Assembly: GCA_016217545.1 (NCBI GenBank)
Contig: JACRHT010000002.1
Location: 496,001-560,000, forward strand
Direction: 5' to 3'
Origin: Opitutia bacterium
Lineage (GTDB): Bacteria > Verrucomicrobiota > Verrucomicrobiia > Opitutales > Opitutaceae
Length of the DNA stretch: 64,000 nucleotides
Positions 1 through 9,190 of the stretch are shown one piece after another; position 1 is the stretch's first letter; each line of letters starts with the position of its first letter. The notes beneath the pieces were generated by a model that ran no database searches, was not told the DNA's origin, and was given only the letters and a program-made list of their open reading frames with translations. Made by a program: the position numbers and the translations under genes.

Positions 1-1927
1 CCCGATCGCCTTCCCCGAAGTCCGCATCTTCGGCGTCTCCGGCATCAACAACGCCGGCACCGCGATCAACAACGGCGTCCTCTTCTTCGGCACCGAGCAG
101 TTCCGCCACGGCAACATCATCCGCGTCGAGACCAAGAGCTACGCCGCGCACGCCGACTACTTCCTGAACAACCTCACGCTCTCCGCCGGCCTCGATCGCG
201 AGAACAGCGACTTCTACAATCTCTTCCGCGCCGGCTCCTACGGCCTCTTCGAATACGCCGACATCAACGCGTTCCTCGCCGACACGCCGAACGCCTTCCG
301 CCGCGAATACTACGTGCAAGGCACACCCGCCGCCGACGTCTCGCAGTTCGACATCACCGGCCTCTACGCCCAGGCGAAATGGGACGCGACCCCGCGCCTC
401 AACTTCACCTTCGGCGTCCGCGAAGACCTCGTCGGCTCCAGCATCCGCCCGATCCTCAACACCGCGTTCCAGACCGCGTTCGGCACGCGCAACGACGGCC
501 TGCCCGACGGCGTGACCGAATTCTCGCCGCGCGCCGGCTTCAACTGGTCGATCGACGACGCCCGCACCCTCCAGCTCCGCGGCGGCCTCGGCCGCTTCCT
601 CGGCCGCGCGCCGTGGGTGTTCTTTTCGAACTCCTTCTCCAACCCCGGCGTCGGCCGCTTCGGCATCACCAACACGCTCACCACCGCCACGCCGCCCCCG
701 AGCCTCGTCAGCTACATCAACAACCAGTTCGACCCGGCCAGCCCGATCGGCGTCGCCGCCACCGACGGCGATCCGAACGCCCGCCGCACGATCAACCTGC
801 TCCAGGACAAGATCCACCTCCCGGCTGTCATGCGCGGCAACCTCGCGCTCGACTGGAAGGCCAACGCCCTCGGCGGCAACTTCACCGTCGAATACGTCTA
901 CACCAAGCAGGACAACGCGCTGTTCTCCGACAACCTGAACATCAAACCGCTCGTCGTCACCGGCACCAGCGGTCCCGCGATCGGCCTCGACGGCCGCCAG
1001 CGCTTCAACTTTGTCGTCAACCCGAACGGCAGCATCTCCGCCGGCTCGAACAGCGCCGCCGCCTTCAACACCGCGTTCAACGAAGTCATCCGCGTCCGCA
1101 ACGTCTCCGAAGGCGCGAGCTCCTACGTCACACTCATGTGGGACCGCCCGATGAAGAGCCACTGGGCCGCCAACGTCGCGTTCACCAAGGGCCGCTCCAC
1201 CGAAGCCCAATCCACCGGCCAGACCGTCGCCGTCGACGGCTGGACCCGCAACGCCGTCTTCAACCAGAACGCCGTCGAGGTCTCCACCTCCGACTTCGAG
1301 GTCAAGGACCGCCTCCAGCTCACGCTCACCCGCGAGTTCGAGTTCCTCAAGAACTGGAAATCCTACGCCTCGCTCTACTACGAAGGCCGCACCGGCAACC
1401 CCTACTCGTTCGCCTACTCGAACGACCTCAACACCGACGGCGTCTCCGGCAACGACCTCGTCTACGTGCCCACCGGCCTCAGCGACTCGAAGATGGACTT
1501 CTCCGGCCTCACCGCCGCGCAAGCCCAGGCTTACGTGAACTACTTCGCGAACAGCGAGCTCAGCAAATACGCCGGCAGCTACGCCCCGCGCAACAAGTTC
1601 AACCTGCCCTGGCAGAACCGCCTCGACCTCCGCTTCAGCCAGAAGATCCCGCTCTACAAGCCCGCCGAGCTCGAGCTCTTCGCCGACTTCATCAACTTCG
1701 GCTACTGGCTCAGCCGCGAGACCTTCGGCTACGTCGAAGAACTCGGCAACAACAACGGCGTCTACGCCCGCCGCCTCGCCGGCAGCGCCGCCTACAACTC
1801 CACCGGCCAGATCAAGCCGAGCGGCGTCACCCTCGACGCCGGCGGCAACTACGTGCCGGCCGAAGCGACGGTCAACCCGCTCGCCTCCCGCTGGCGCATC
1901 CAAGTCGGCGCCCGCCTGCGCTTCTAA
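1..1927 (+). CDS. TonB-dependent receptor, C-terminal part (5' end outside the window)
   Basis: The frame is open from base 2, so the start, signal peptide and plug domain lie upstream of the window. About 640 residues are visible. They are rich in alternating aromatic and polar beta-strand segments with Asn/Gly-rich loops, and the protein ends in RWRIQVGARLRF. A terminal Phe after an alternating strand is the usual outer-membrane beta-barrel insertion signal. The family imports large substrates (siderophores, cobalamin, glycans) across the outer membrane using TonB energy. The substrate cannot be read from this fragment and no neighbour on this side helps. A strong terminator follows directly. 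Family assignment rests on barrel character and size. Confidence 0.85.
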   Translation, partial: PIAFPEVRIFGVSGINNAGTAINNGVLFFGTEQFRHGNIIRVETKSYAAHADYFLNNLTLSAGLDRENSDFYNLFRAGSYGLFEYADINAFLADTPNAFRREYYVQGTPAADVSQFDITGLYAQAKWDATPRLNFTFGVREDLVGSSIRPILNTAFQTAFGTRNDGLPDGVTEFSPRAGFNWSIDDARTLQLRGGLGRFLGRAPWVFFSNSFSNPGVGRFGITNTLTTATPPPSLVSYINNQFDPASPIGVAATDGDPNARRTINLLQDKIHLPAVMRGNLALDWKANALGGNFTVEYVYTKQDNALFSDNLNIKPLVVTGTSGPAIGLDGRQRFNFVVNPNGSISAGSNSAAAFNTAFNEVIRVRNVSEGASSYVTLMWDRPMKSHWAANVAFTKGRSTEAQSTGQTVAVDGWTRNAVFNQNAVEVSTSDFEVKDRLQLTLTREFEFLKNWKSYASLYYEGRTGNPYSFAYSNDLNTDGVSGNDLVYVPTGLSDSKMDFSGLTAAQAQAYVNYFANSELSKYAGSYAPRNKFNLPWQNRLDLRFSQKIPLYKPAELELFADFINFGYWLSRETFGYVEELGNNNGVYARRLAGSAAYNSTGQIKPSGVTLDAGGNYVPAEATVNPLASRWRIQVGARLRF

Positions 1928-1954
1928 GCGCGCGCTCAACTCGTTTAATCGCAA

Positions 1955-1984
1955 AGGCGGCTCCGATCCCGGAGCCGCCTTTTT
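1955..1984 (+). terminator. Rho-independent terminator of the TonB receptor gene
   Basis: A perfect 10-bp stem (AGGCGGCTCC / GGAGCCGCCT) closes a 6-nt loop (GATCCC) and is followed by a T run. It starts 27 bp after the receptor stop codon. Confidence 0.9.
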
Positions 1985-1989
1985 GTTGG

Positions 1990-2063
1990 TAGGGCGAGTC
2001 GTCCCGACGAGCCACGAACCACGCCCCATGCGCATGGCGGCTCGTCAGGGACGACTCGCCCTA
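1990..2063. repeat. Palindromic intergenic repeat (GGGCGAGTCGTCC type)
   Basis: The left arm 1990-2013 begins TAGGGCGAGTCGTCCC. It is the reverse complement of 2039-2063, apart from one extra A in the right arm. The arms flank about 25 nt. The element lies between the receptor terminator and the end of miaA, in an otherwise gene-free 229-bp gap. Its form is that of a REP/BIME-like element. No second copy of this exact family was found in the window. Confidence 0.8.
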
Positions 2064-2156
2064 CCCCACCGGTTGCCATCGCGAGCCCCGCAACGCGGGC
2101 CGTGACGATCCATCGGCAATCCTCAGCCCGCCGTCGGCCGCGCGCTCGCGCGCGCC

Positions 2157-3089
2157 TCACCCGAACAACTCTTCGACCCGCGCCGTCGCGGCCTCCACGC
2201 GCCGATGCTCCGGCAGCTGCGTCTTGAACCACGTGCGCTGCTTCTTCACCAGCGCCCGCGTGTTCTTCACGATCGCCGGCAGCAACTCCGCCTCGGCCAG
2301 CCGGCCCTCGATAAAATCGATCGTCTCGCGATACCCGATCGCCTTCGCCGCACTCGGATTCTCCTTCAATCCACGTCCGATCAACCCGCGCACTTCGTCC
2401 AAGAGCCCATCGCGCAACATCTGCCTCACACGCGCCTCGACGCGACCCTCCAGTTCCGTCGGCTCGCGGACCATTTCGCACAGCTTCACCTCGAAGTCCG
2501 CAAACGGCCCCGGCCGCGCCGCGAACTCCGCCTGCAACTCCGCGATCGTCCGCCCGCTCGCCCGACAGCGCTCCAGCGCCCGCGTCACGCGCCGCGGATT
2601 CTGCACATCGAGCGCGCCTAGTCCGCCCGGATTGAGCGCGCGCAACTCGGCGACGACCGCCGTCAGGCCGTCCCGCTCCAGCCGCATTCGGATTTCCTCC
2701 CGCAATTCCGCCGCGATCTCGACGTCATCCGCCACCGGCCCGAAAAACGCCGCGAGATAAAACCCGCTCCCGCCCGTCACCAAAACCCGCTTCCTCCGCG
2801 CTAACACTTCGTCCACCGCCACCCGCGCCTTCGTTACATAATGAGTAACATCCATCCGCTCGCGCACATCGCACACGTCGATCAAGTGATGCGGCACGCG
2901 CGCGAGTTCGGCCTTCGTCGGCTTCGCCGTGCCGATGTCCATGCCGCGGTAGAACAGCAGCGAATCGCACGACACGATCTCGGCACCGTTCGCTTCCGCC
3001 CAGCGCAGCGCCAACTCGGTCTTGCCGACCGCCGTGCAGCCCGTGAGCACCTGGATGACGCCGTTCACGCGGCCACAGAACGCCGTCAC
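2157..3089 (-). CDS. miaA: tRNA dimethylallyltransferase MiaA
   Basis: MiaA transfers a dimethylallyl group from DMAPP to the N6 of A37 in tRNAs reading codons that start with U. The P-loop GCTAVGKTE lies near residue 18 and is followed by the family segment CDSLLFYRGMDIGTAKPT and by GGSGFYLAAFF. The length of 310 aa is normal. The annotated start gives about ten residues before the first strand, so an internal start near residue 11 is possible. The gene is monocistronic and divergent from the lipid kinase at 3158, with 68 bp between the starts. Confidence 0.93.
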   Translation of the reverse strand: MTAFCGRVNGVIQVLTGCTAVGKTELALRWAEANGAEIVSCDSLLFYRGMDIGTAKPTKAELARVPHHLIDVCDVRERMDVTHYVTKARVAVDEVLARRKRVLVTGGSGFYLAAFFGPVADDVEIAAELREEIRMRLERDGLTAVVAELRALNPGGLGALDVQNPRRVTRALERCRASGRTIAELQAEFAARPGPFADFEVKLCEMVREPTELEGRVEARVRQMLRDGLLDEVRGLIGRGLKENPSAAKAIGYRETIDFIEGRLAEAELLPAIVKNTRALVKKQRTWFKTQLPEHRRVEAATARVEELFG

Positions 3090-3157
3090 GTGATTGTTGC
3101 CAAACTCCTTTTGCCTTCAACCGCCCGCCGCTTTCGGCTCTGCTCCCCGCACGCGCC

Positions 3158-4057
3158 TTGAAAGTCCGGTTCATCTTCAATCCCCACTCCGGTTCCAACC
3201 GCCGCAACCCGCACCTCCGCGACAAAGCGGCTGAGTTCATCGCCCATTGCGGTTGGGACGGTAAAGTCGTCTCCACCGAGCGCCCGCGCCACGCCACCGA
3301 CCTCGCGCGCGCCGCCGTCGACGAGGGCTGCGAACTCGTCGTCGCCATCGGTGGCGACGGCACGATGAACGAGGTCGCCAGCGCCCTCGTGAACACGCCC
3401 GCCGCGTTCGGCCTTATCCCCTGCGGCTCCGGCAACGGTCTCGGCCGCCACCTCGGCATCCCGCGCGCGGGCAAAGGCGCCTTCCGCGCGCTCGCCGAGG
3501 GCGCCGTGACGACCATCGACGCCGGCAAGGTCAACCAGCACCTCTTCTTCTGCGCCGCCGGCACCGGCTTCGAGGCTCTCATCGCCGAGCGCTTCGCCTT
3601 GCTCACGTCGCGCGGCTTCGCCGGCTACCTGAAGGAAAGCGCCAAGGCTTGGTGGAACTACCAGCCCGAGCGCTACACGGTGCACCACGCCGCGGGCAAG
3701 GACACCTTCGACGCCTTCACCCTCGCGATCGCCAACTCCTCCCAATACGGCAACAACGCCTACATCGCGCCCGACGCCTCCGTCAGCGACGGCATGCTGG
3801 ACGTCGTCGCCGTGCCGCACGTGAACGCCTTCCGCGCCGTGCCGCTCGCGATTCGCCTTTTCCACGGCTCGATCAATCGCGTGCCGGACGTCCGGCATTT
3901 CCAAGGCAGCAAATTCGTCATCGAACGCGCGAAGCCGGGTTGGATGCACACCGACGGCGAGCCGCGCGCCGAGACTTCACGCATCGAAGTCTCCGTGCTC
4001 CCCCGCAGCCTGCGCGTGATGGTGCCGCGCACGACGGCGCTGGAAACGCAGTCCTGA
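3158..4057 (+). CDS. Diacylglycerol kinase-like lipid kinase (YegS/DagK family)
   Basis: The product has 299 aa. A TTG start is chosen because MKVRFIFNPHSGS is the canonical family N-terminus. The DAGK catalytic motif GGDGTMNEV is near residue 66 and PCGSGNGLGRHLGI follows near residue 88. The C-terminal beta-rich domain carries the usual VSDGMLDVV segment and ends with a WMHTDGE motif. Members phosphorylate diacylglycerol, ceramide or related lipids, and the substrate cannot be decided here. If it acts on diacylglycerol it would recycle the product of the PlcP-like enzyme encoded 22 kb away, which is only an inference. Confidence 0.88.
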   Translation: MKVRFIFNPHSGSNRRNPHLRDKAAEFIAHCGWDGKVVSTERPRHATDLARAAVDEGCELVVAIGGDGTMNEVASALVNTPAAFGLIPCGSGNGLGRHLGIPRAGKGAFRALAEGAVTTIDAGKVNQHLFFCAAGTGFEALIAERFALLTSRGFAGYLKESAKAWWNYQPERYTVHHAAGKDTFDAFTLAIANSSQYGNNAYIAPDASVSDGMLDVVAVPHVNAFRAVPLAIRLFHGSINRVPDVRHFQGSKFVIERAKPGWMHTDGEPRAETSRIEVSVLPRSLRVMVPRTTALETQS

Positions 4058-4106
4058 TTCTGGATGGCGTTCGGCCGGCCATCGCCGCACGACGTAAGCG
4101 ATTCCT

Positions 4107-4185
4107 GGAGGGCGCGGCTACTGCCGCGCCGTTTCGCTCCGCAGCGGGGAAAGTGGTTCGCCGCGCGCCGGGAGGCGCGCCCTCC
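4107..4185. repeat. Inverted repeat with GGAGGGCGCG arms
   Basis: GGAGGGCGCG at 4107-4116 is complementary to CGCGCCCTCC at 4176-4185, enclosing smaller CG-rich dyads. It fills most of the 202-bp gap between two convergent genes and may act as a bidirectional terminator or a REP-like repeat. There is no poly-T tract. Confidence 0.55.
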
Positions 4186-4259
4186 AAATGCTTTGATCGG
4201 CAAACCTCACACGCCTCCCGCACCCGGAGGTCGCGGGCCACCGGAAAACCGCCGCCCGT

Positions 4260-5180
4260 TCAGTTTTTCAAACTATGCGCCGTCACCACGCGGTTGCGTC
4301 CCGCGTGCTTGGCCGCGTAGAGCGCTTTGTCGGCGGCCGCGATGAGCTGTTCGCATGTCGCCGAATCGTCGGGCATGATCGCGAGACCGGCGCTGAGCGT
4401 GACGTTCAACGTCAGCTCCGTGCCGGCAGGCTGACAAGGCGTCTCCGCCAGCAAAGCGAACAAACGTTGGATGCCTTCCACGGCCTGCTTGCGGTCGGTT
4501 TCGACCATGAGGATGGCGAACTCCTCGCCGCCGTAGCGCGCGATGCGATCGACGACGCGCAGCTGACCCGCGAGGAGGCTCGCGACGTGTTTCAGCACCT
4601 CGTCACCGACTTGGTGGCCGTGCGTGTCGTTGATTTTCTTGAAGAAATCGATGTCCGCCATCACGAGCGCGAAGGGATGCCCGAAGCGCGTCGCGCGCTG
4701 GCATTCCTCCGCGACCATGCGGTCGAACTCGCGGCGGTTGTGCAGGCCGGTGAGCGCGTCGCGCGTGGCCAACAACTTCAGCTGCCCCATCGTCTCGCCG
4801 AGCTTGCGCGCGTAGCGGATCGCGTGCTCGAGGATGCGCGCGTTGAGGTCGCCCTTCACCAGATAGTCCATGGCGCCCGCTTCCATCGCTGCGTCGTCGA
4901 TCTCGTCGCTCGCGTCGGCGGTCAGAAACACGACGGGCGTCCCGCCGTCGGCGGCACGTGCCTCGCGCAGCAGCTCGAGTCCGTCCCGCTCGCCCAAACG
5001 GTAGTCGAGCAGGCAGACGGAGTATTTGCCGGAAAGGAGTTTCTTCAACCCGGTGTCGTAATCGGCCGCCACCTCCAGCTCCCACGGTCCGCTGCGGAAC
5101 TTGGCCACGAAGCCCTGCACGAGATGATGCTGCAGACGATCGTCGTCGATCAGCAGAATCCTGCGCGCGCGCGTGACCAT
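4260..5180 (-). CDS. Response regulator with GGDEF diguanylate cyclase domain
   Basis: The product has 306 aa. The frame is open further upstream, but the start MVTRARRILLIDDD is chosen because it sits 5 bp after the trpA stop and begins the receiver fold. The N-terminal receiver domain has the acidic pair IDDD and the phosphoacceptor in CLLDYRLGERDG. The C-terminal GGDEF domain has an active-site RYGGEEF. An RVVD inhibitory-site motif lies exactly five residues before GGEEF, so c-di-GMP product inhibition should be intact. It makes c-di-GMP from GTP in the cytoplasm after phosphorylation. No partner kinase is adjacent. It is probably co-transcribed with trpA by position only. Confidence 0.9.
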   Translation of the reverse strand: MVTRARRILLIDDDRLQHHLVQGFVAKFRSGPWELEVAADYDTGLKKLLSGKYSVCLLDYRLGERDGLELLREARAADGGTPVVFLTADASDEIDDAAMEAGAMDYLVKGDLNARILEHAIRYARKLGETMGQLKLLATRDALTGLHNRREFDRMVAEECQRATRFGHPFALVMADIDFFKKINDTHGHQVGDEVLKHVASLLAGQLRVVDRIARYGGEEFAILMVETDRKQAVEGIQRLFALLAETPCQPAGTELTLNVTLSAGLAIMPDDSATCEQLIAAADKALYAAKHAGRNRVVTAHSLKN

Positions 5181-5185
5181 GGCGT

Positions 5186-5995
5186 TCAAGCGGCTCCGCG
5201 CACGCCGGCGACGAGGTCGGCGGCCTTCGCTTTGAGTTGCGGCGCGATCGCGTCGCGCGCAGCGAGGTTGGCCTTGATCACGTTGACCAGCGCCGAGCCG
5301 ACGACCACGCCGTCCGTCCGCGAAGCGGCGACGGCGCGAACCTGCTCGCGATTCGAAATACCGAAGCCGACGACGACCGGCAGCGCCGTGTGCGCCTTGA
5401 TGCGTGCGACCGCCTCGCCGATGCCCGCGGCCACTTCGCCGCGCTCGCCCGTCACGCCCTCGCGGGAAACGTAGTAGATGAAGCCGGTCGCCGCGCCGCA
5501 GATCTTTACAAGGCGCGCGTCGGGTGTCGTCGGCGCGACGATGAACACGCTCTTCATCCCGTGCGCCTGGCACGCGGCGCTGAAGTCTCCGGCTTCCTCC
5601 GGCGGCAGGTCGAGCACGAGCATGCCATCAGCGCCGGCTTCCTTCGCCGCGCGCACCGAGGCGTCGACGCCGTTCGCGAACACGAGGTTGTAGTAGGTGT
5701 AGAAGACCACCGGCACCGCGCTGAACTCGCGGATGCGCCGCACGAGTTCGAGCACGCGCGCGACCGTCATGCCGCTCTCGAGCGCGCGTTGGGCGGCGAG
5801 TTGATTGGTGAGTCCGTCCGCCAGCGGATCGGAGAACGGCACGCCGAGTTCCAGCACGTCGACGCCCGCCTCGATCACTGCGCGACAGGCGGCGAGCGAG
5901 GTGTCGAAGTCCGGATCGCCCGCGCACAAGTAGGCGACGAAGGCGGCGCGTTTTTCGGCGCGGGTGCGGGCAAAAGCGTCGGCGATGCGATCCAT
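5186..5995 (-). CDS. trpA: Tryptophan synthase alpha subunit
   Basis: TrpA cleaves indole-3-glycerol phosphate to indole and glyceraldehyde-3-phosphate and channels indole to TrpB. At 269 aa it has normal length. The catalytic Glu and Asp are present in VLELGVPFSDPLADG, and the phosphate-binding loops GFGIS and VVVGSALV are intact. The segment after PLADG reads LTNQ rather than the common PTIQ, a local variation next to the active site. The rest of the tryptophan operon is not in the window, so trpA stands apart from trpB here. Confidence 0.95.
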   Translation of the reverse strand: MDRIADAFARTRAEKRAAFVAYLCAGDPDFDTSLAACRAVIEAGVDVLELGVPFSDPLADGLTNQLAAQRALESGMTVARVLELVRRIREFSAVPVVFYTYYNLVFANGVDASVRAAKEAGADGMLVLDLPPEEAGDFSAACQAHGMKSVFIVAPTTPDARLVKICGAATGFIYYVSREGVTGERGEVAAGIGEAVARIKAHTALPVVVGFGISNREQVRAVAASRTDGVVVGSALVNVIKANLAARDAIAPQLKAKAADLVAGVRGAA

Positions 5996-6076
5996 GGGAG
6001 CGGCGAACAGAGCACACGCCGCAGGCGAGGCGCAACGCGGAATTGCGTCAGGCGCGGGGCGTAGAACGCAACCGGC

Positions 6077-6871
6077 TCAGAGACGGAACTCGACCAGCAC
6101 CGGCCGGTGATCCGACAGGTAGCTGCGCACCACTGTCACCTCGGGGTCGCAGCACTGGCTCGGCAGGTAGATGTAGTCCAGGGCCCGACTCGGGAAAAAG
6201 GACGGGAACGTGTGCAGCGCCCGCCCGGCGAGCCCCTTGGGCAGAAGCGTGTAGTTGTCGAACTCCTCGAAGTAACCGAGCAACATCGCCGTCGCGTCGG
6301 GCGTGTGGGAGGGGTTGTTCATGTCGCCGCACAGAATCGGCCGCGCACGCCAATGGGCTCCGCGATGCATCCGCTGGTGATCGATAAACTCGATGAGCCG
6401 CGCCGCCTGCTTGAGGCGTGAGGTGCGCGAGCGGTGGTGCATGTGGACGCTCATCACCGGCACGCGTCCGGCCGGCGTCTCGATCTCGGTGAAGAGCGCG
6501 CCTTTTTCGCCGATCACCCGCCGGCCAAACGGGACATTTTCGTGGTGGGCAATCGGGTAGCGCGACAGGACGGCATTGCCGTAGTTCAGGTGCAGATGTC
6601 CCCCGAAGCGTGCGAGGCGGTTGTTCACACCGTGGACGAAATGCGGCAGCCCGGTGTGCTCGGCGAGAAACGCGAGGTGGTCGAAGCTGCCGTTCCAGCG
6701 CGAGTTCTCGTCGATCTCCTGGAGCGCGACGATGTCGGCATCGAGGCGCTTGATGAGGTGCGCGATGTTGACGAGCTGGGCCCGAATCCGGGCGCGCGAC
6801 CGCAACGTTTGGTGGAGACTCAGCCCGCGGGCGTGGGCGATGTTGTAGGTCAACAGTCGGATCCGCGCCAT
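6077..6871 (-). CDS. Endonuclease/exonuclease/phosphatase (EEP) family hydrolase
   Basis: The product has 264 aa. The start MARIRLLTYNIAHARG is chosen because it opens the first beta strand. Upstream in-frame sequence overlaps the tRNA antisense and is not protein-like. EEP landmarks are present: TYNI, the metal-binding Glu in IVALQEIDENS, GDMNNP, LDYIYLPS and the C-terminal SDHRPVLVEF. The superfamily includes AP endonucleases, DNases and sphingomyelin or inositol phosphatases. The short size and SDHRPV ending fit a small phosphodiesterase. No signal peptide is visible and the substrate is unknown. Confidence 0.85.
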   Translation of the reverse strand: MARIRLLTYNIAHARGLSLHQTLRSRARIRAQLVNIAHLIKRLDADIVALQEIDENSRWNGSFDHLAFLAEHTGLPHFVHGVNNRLARFGGHLHLNYGNAVLSRYPIAHHENVPFGRRVIGEKGALFTEIETPAGRVPVMSVHMHHRSRTSRLKQAARLIEFIDHQRMHRGAHWRARPILCGDMNNPSHTPDATAMLLGYFEEFDNYTLLPKGLAGRALHTFPSFFPSRALDYIYLPSQCCDPEVTVVRSYLSDHRPVLVEFRL

Positions 6872-6928
6872 GTTGTGAAACCAAGCCTGCTTCGCCGCGG
6901 GCGCAACGGGGAAATGACGAGAGAAGGA

Positions 6929-6957
6929 TTGACAGCCAGCGGGCCGCTGGGGAACTT
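6929..6957 (+). promoter_or_regulatory. Possible promoter of tRNA-His
   Basis: A perfect TTGACA -35 element at 6929-6934 lies about 40 bp before the tRNA. The matching -10 position (GAACTT or AACTTC) is poor. This is a weak candidate supported mainly by location. Confidence 0.25.
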
Positions 6958-6975
6958 CACCGCTCGTTTTTTCAC

Positions 6976-7053
6976 GGCGGTCATAGCTCAGTTGGTTAGA
7001 GCACAAGATTGTGGATCTTGGGGTCGCGGGTTCGAGTCCCGTTGGCCGCCCCA
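6976..7053 (+). tRNA. tRNA-His (anticodon GTG)
   Basis: The cloverleaf is complete. The acceptor GCGGTCA pairs with TGGCCGC, the anticodon stem AAGAT/ATCTT holds loop TTGTGGA (anticodon GTG), and the T arm is GCGGG-TTCGAGT-CCCGT. The extra G at 6976 is G-1 and pairs with discriminator C73 at 7050, the identity element of tRNA-His. CCA is encoded at 7051-7053. Confidence 0.98.
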
Positions 7054-7153
7054 TTTTGCGAGGACAGGACCGACTCCCGCCCGGATGCTGTTAACGGGAA
7101 CGTAACGTCCGGTCCGTTGCCCGGGCCGATATTAGCAGGCAGCTAGCTTTGCC

Positions 7154-9190
7154 ATGTTGCCCGCCTCCTCCGTGAACCGCGAAATCCCCGGCCCCGAGCC
7201 GACGGAGGATGCCGCCGTATTCAAGGTGGACCTCGCGAATCTCGCCCACCACCGCCGGAGCGTGGAGGCCCAGACTCCGCTCGCGGAGGTGCAAAAACTG
7301 TTTCAGCAGATCTCGCAGGATTTCTTCGCCATCACTGAGGCGGGCAGAGTGACGGGACTCTGCTCGCGCGCGACGGTGGGATTCATGCTCGGCTCGCGCT
7401 ACGGCTTCGCGCTCTACGGCTCGACGCCGGTCGCGGCCGCCCGGGCGCCCCGGCCGCTCATCTACCGTCCGGACGTGCCGCTCCGCGAAGTGCTCGACGG
7501 CGCGCTTTCCCGGTGCGGGTCGGAATTCTTCGAGGATGTCGTGCTCGTCAACGACACGCAGGAGCTGCTGGGGTTGATTCCCGTGCCGCGCTTGGCGCGC
7601 CTGCAGCTGCAGCTCTTCGGTCACCAGCTGAAGCGGGCCATCGAGCAGGACGACGCCCTGCGGCAGCAGAATCTCGAGCTCTTCCAGATCAACCACCAGT
7701 TGCGCCAGTCGCAGGGGCGCTACAAGGCCCTGTTCGAAAACAACGCCCTGGGCGTGGCGCTGCTCGATCCTCACGGCGCCATCGTCGCTCACAACCGTCG
7801 CTTCGAACAGGTTCTGCAACTCGAGGCCCGCCCGAGCCCCGCGCGCTTCGAACTCGGCGAATGGCTGGCCCCATCCGAACGTGGGCGTCTGGGGCAACTG
7901 CTCGCGGCCCTCGAACGTCAGGGCCCGGCTTCGGCCCCCACCCTCGGTCAGTTCCTGTTCGAGTTTCCGGGCGGCGCCACCCGCATGATCGAGCTGCACT
8001 GCAGCTGGGTGGCGGAGACCGGACAGGTCTGCGCCTTTCTCGAAGACATCACTGACCAGAACGCGCTGGAACAGCAGCTCGCACGGCAGGAGAAACAGAA
8101 CATGCTCGATACGCTCGTCGCGGGCGTCGCGCACGAACTGAACAACAAGCTCACGCCGGTCCTCGGCTTCGCGGAGCTGCTCGAAGCCGTGGCGCCACCG
8201 GCGCTGCGCCCGCACACGCAGTGCATTCGACAAAGTTCGCGCGAGGCGGCGCAGATCATCAAGCAGCTGCTCAACATCGCCCGGCCCGCCGACACCGACT
8301 TCGCCCTCACCGATCTCGCCGCGCTCTGCCGCGAAGCCGTGCAGATGCTGCGCTACCAGCTGCAGGAGCATCGCTGCGAGCTGCACCTCCGAATCCCGTC
8401 CGATGCCGTGTGGGTCAAGGGCGACGCCGCCCAACTCAAACAGGTGCTGATCAATCTCATCCTGAACGCGCTCCACGCGATGGAACACGTTCCGCGCCCC
8501 GAGCTGACGCTCAGCGTCGAGACCGGCCCGGAAGGGGCGTGGCTGCGCGTGCGCGACGTCGGCACCGGCATCAAGCCCGAGCATCTCTCGCGGATCTTCG
8601 ATCCCTTCTTCACCACCAAGGGCCCGCGCGGCACCGGGCTTGGCCTCAGCATTTCGGCCAGCATCGCGCGCCAACACGGGGGCGCGATCACGGTCGAAAG
8701 CGTGGTGGGGGCAGGCTCGACGTTCTCCCTGCGGCTGCCGGTCCAGGCGTCGGAAACGCGTGCCCGCCCCGCAGAGGATCGGAGCGCCCGGCCGGCGCAC
8801 TACGACGCGTCACGGCGCAGCGTCCTGATCGTCGACGACGAGGAATTCGTGCGTCAGTTCATGCAGGAAGTGCTTCGCGTCTGCTTCTCCTGTCGCATCG
8901 AACTCGCCATCGACGGCCAGGACGCGGTGGAGAAACTTCAGCGCGCGAACTTCGATTTGGTCCTGACGGACATCCGCATGCCGCGACTCGACGGCTTGCA
9001 GCTGCGCAGCTGGATCGCCGAACATCGGCCCGAGTTGTCTGCACGCGTCGTGTTCGTCACGGGCAACGCCGGCACGCTCGACCTCGACTCCGGACTCGCC
9101 CACGTGCCGGGTGCAGCGGTGATCCGCAAGCCGTTCACCGTCGACGCCATCATCGGCGTCTGTCGTCCCTACCTCGTTTCGGCGGCCTGA
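7154..9190 (+). CDS. Hybrid sensor histidine kinase with C-terminal receiver domain
   Basis: The product has 678 aa and no clear membrane segment, so it is probably cytoplasmic. In order: residues ~25-150 resemble a CBS-type pair, a coiled linker covers ~150-190, a PAS-like domain ~190-300 ends in FLEDITDQ, and the HisKA domain has phospho-His at ~327 ([10 protein letters not shown]). The ATPase domain shows [26 protein letters not shown] and GTGLGLS. The receiver ~556-675 has acceptor Asp ~606 (LTDIRMP). The order suggests autophosphorylation and phosphorelay to its own receiver. The output partner is not encoded nearby. The gene ends inside the convergent chemoreceptor gene (22-bp overlap). 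Confidence 0.9.
   Translation: MLPASSVNREIPGPEPTEDAAVFKVDLANLAHHRRSVEAQTPLAEVQKLFQQISQDFFAITEAGRVTGLCSRATVGFMLGSRYGFALYGSTPVAAARAPRPLIYRPDVPLREVLDGALSRCGSEFFEDVVLVNDTQELLGLIPVPRLARLQLQLFGHQLKRAIEQDDALRQQNLELFQINHQLRQSQGRYKALFENNALGVALLDPHGAIVAHNRRFEQVLQLEARPSPARFELGEWLAPSERGRLGQLLAALERQGPASAPTLGQFLFEFPGGATRMIELHCSWVAETGQVCAFLEDITDQNALEQQLARQEKQNMLDTLVAGVAHELNNKLTPVLGFAELLEAVAPPALRPHTQCIRQSSREAAQIIKQLLNIARPADTDFALTDLAALCREAVQMLRYQLQEHRCELHLRIPSDAVWVKGDAAQLKQVLINLILNALHAMEHVPRPELTLSVETGPEGAWLRVRDVGTGIKPEHLSRIFDPFFTTKGPRGTGLGLSISASIARQHGGAITVESVVGAGSTFSLRLPVQASETRARPAEDRSARPAHYDASRRSVLIVDDEEFVRQFMQEVLRVCFSCRIELAIDGQDAVEKLQRANFDLVLTDIRMPRLDGLQLRSWIAEHRPELSARVVFVTGNAGTLDLDSGLAHVPGAAVIRKPFTVDAIIGVCRPYLVSAA

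Noticed and set aside
7089-7106. TGTTAAC and ACGTAAC 11 bp apart upstream of the histidine kinase, a possible Pho box
   Set aside because: Only four bases per half match the box at 19571-19599 and the only -10-like sequence (GATATT at 7128) is at the wrong distance.
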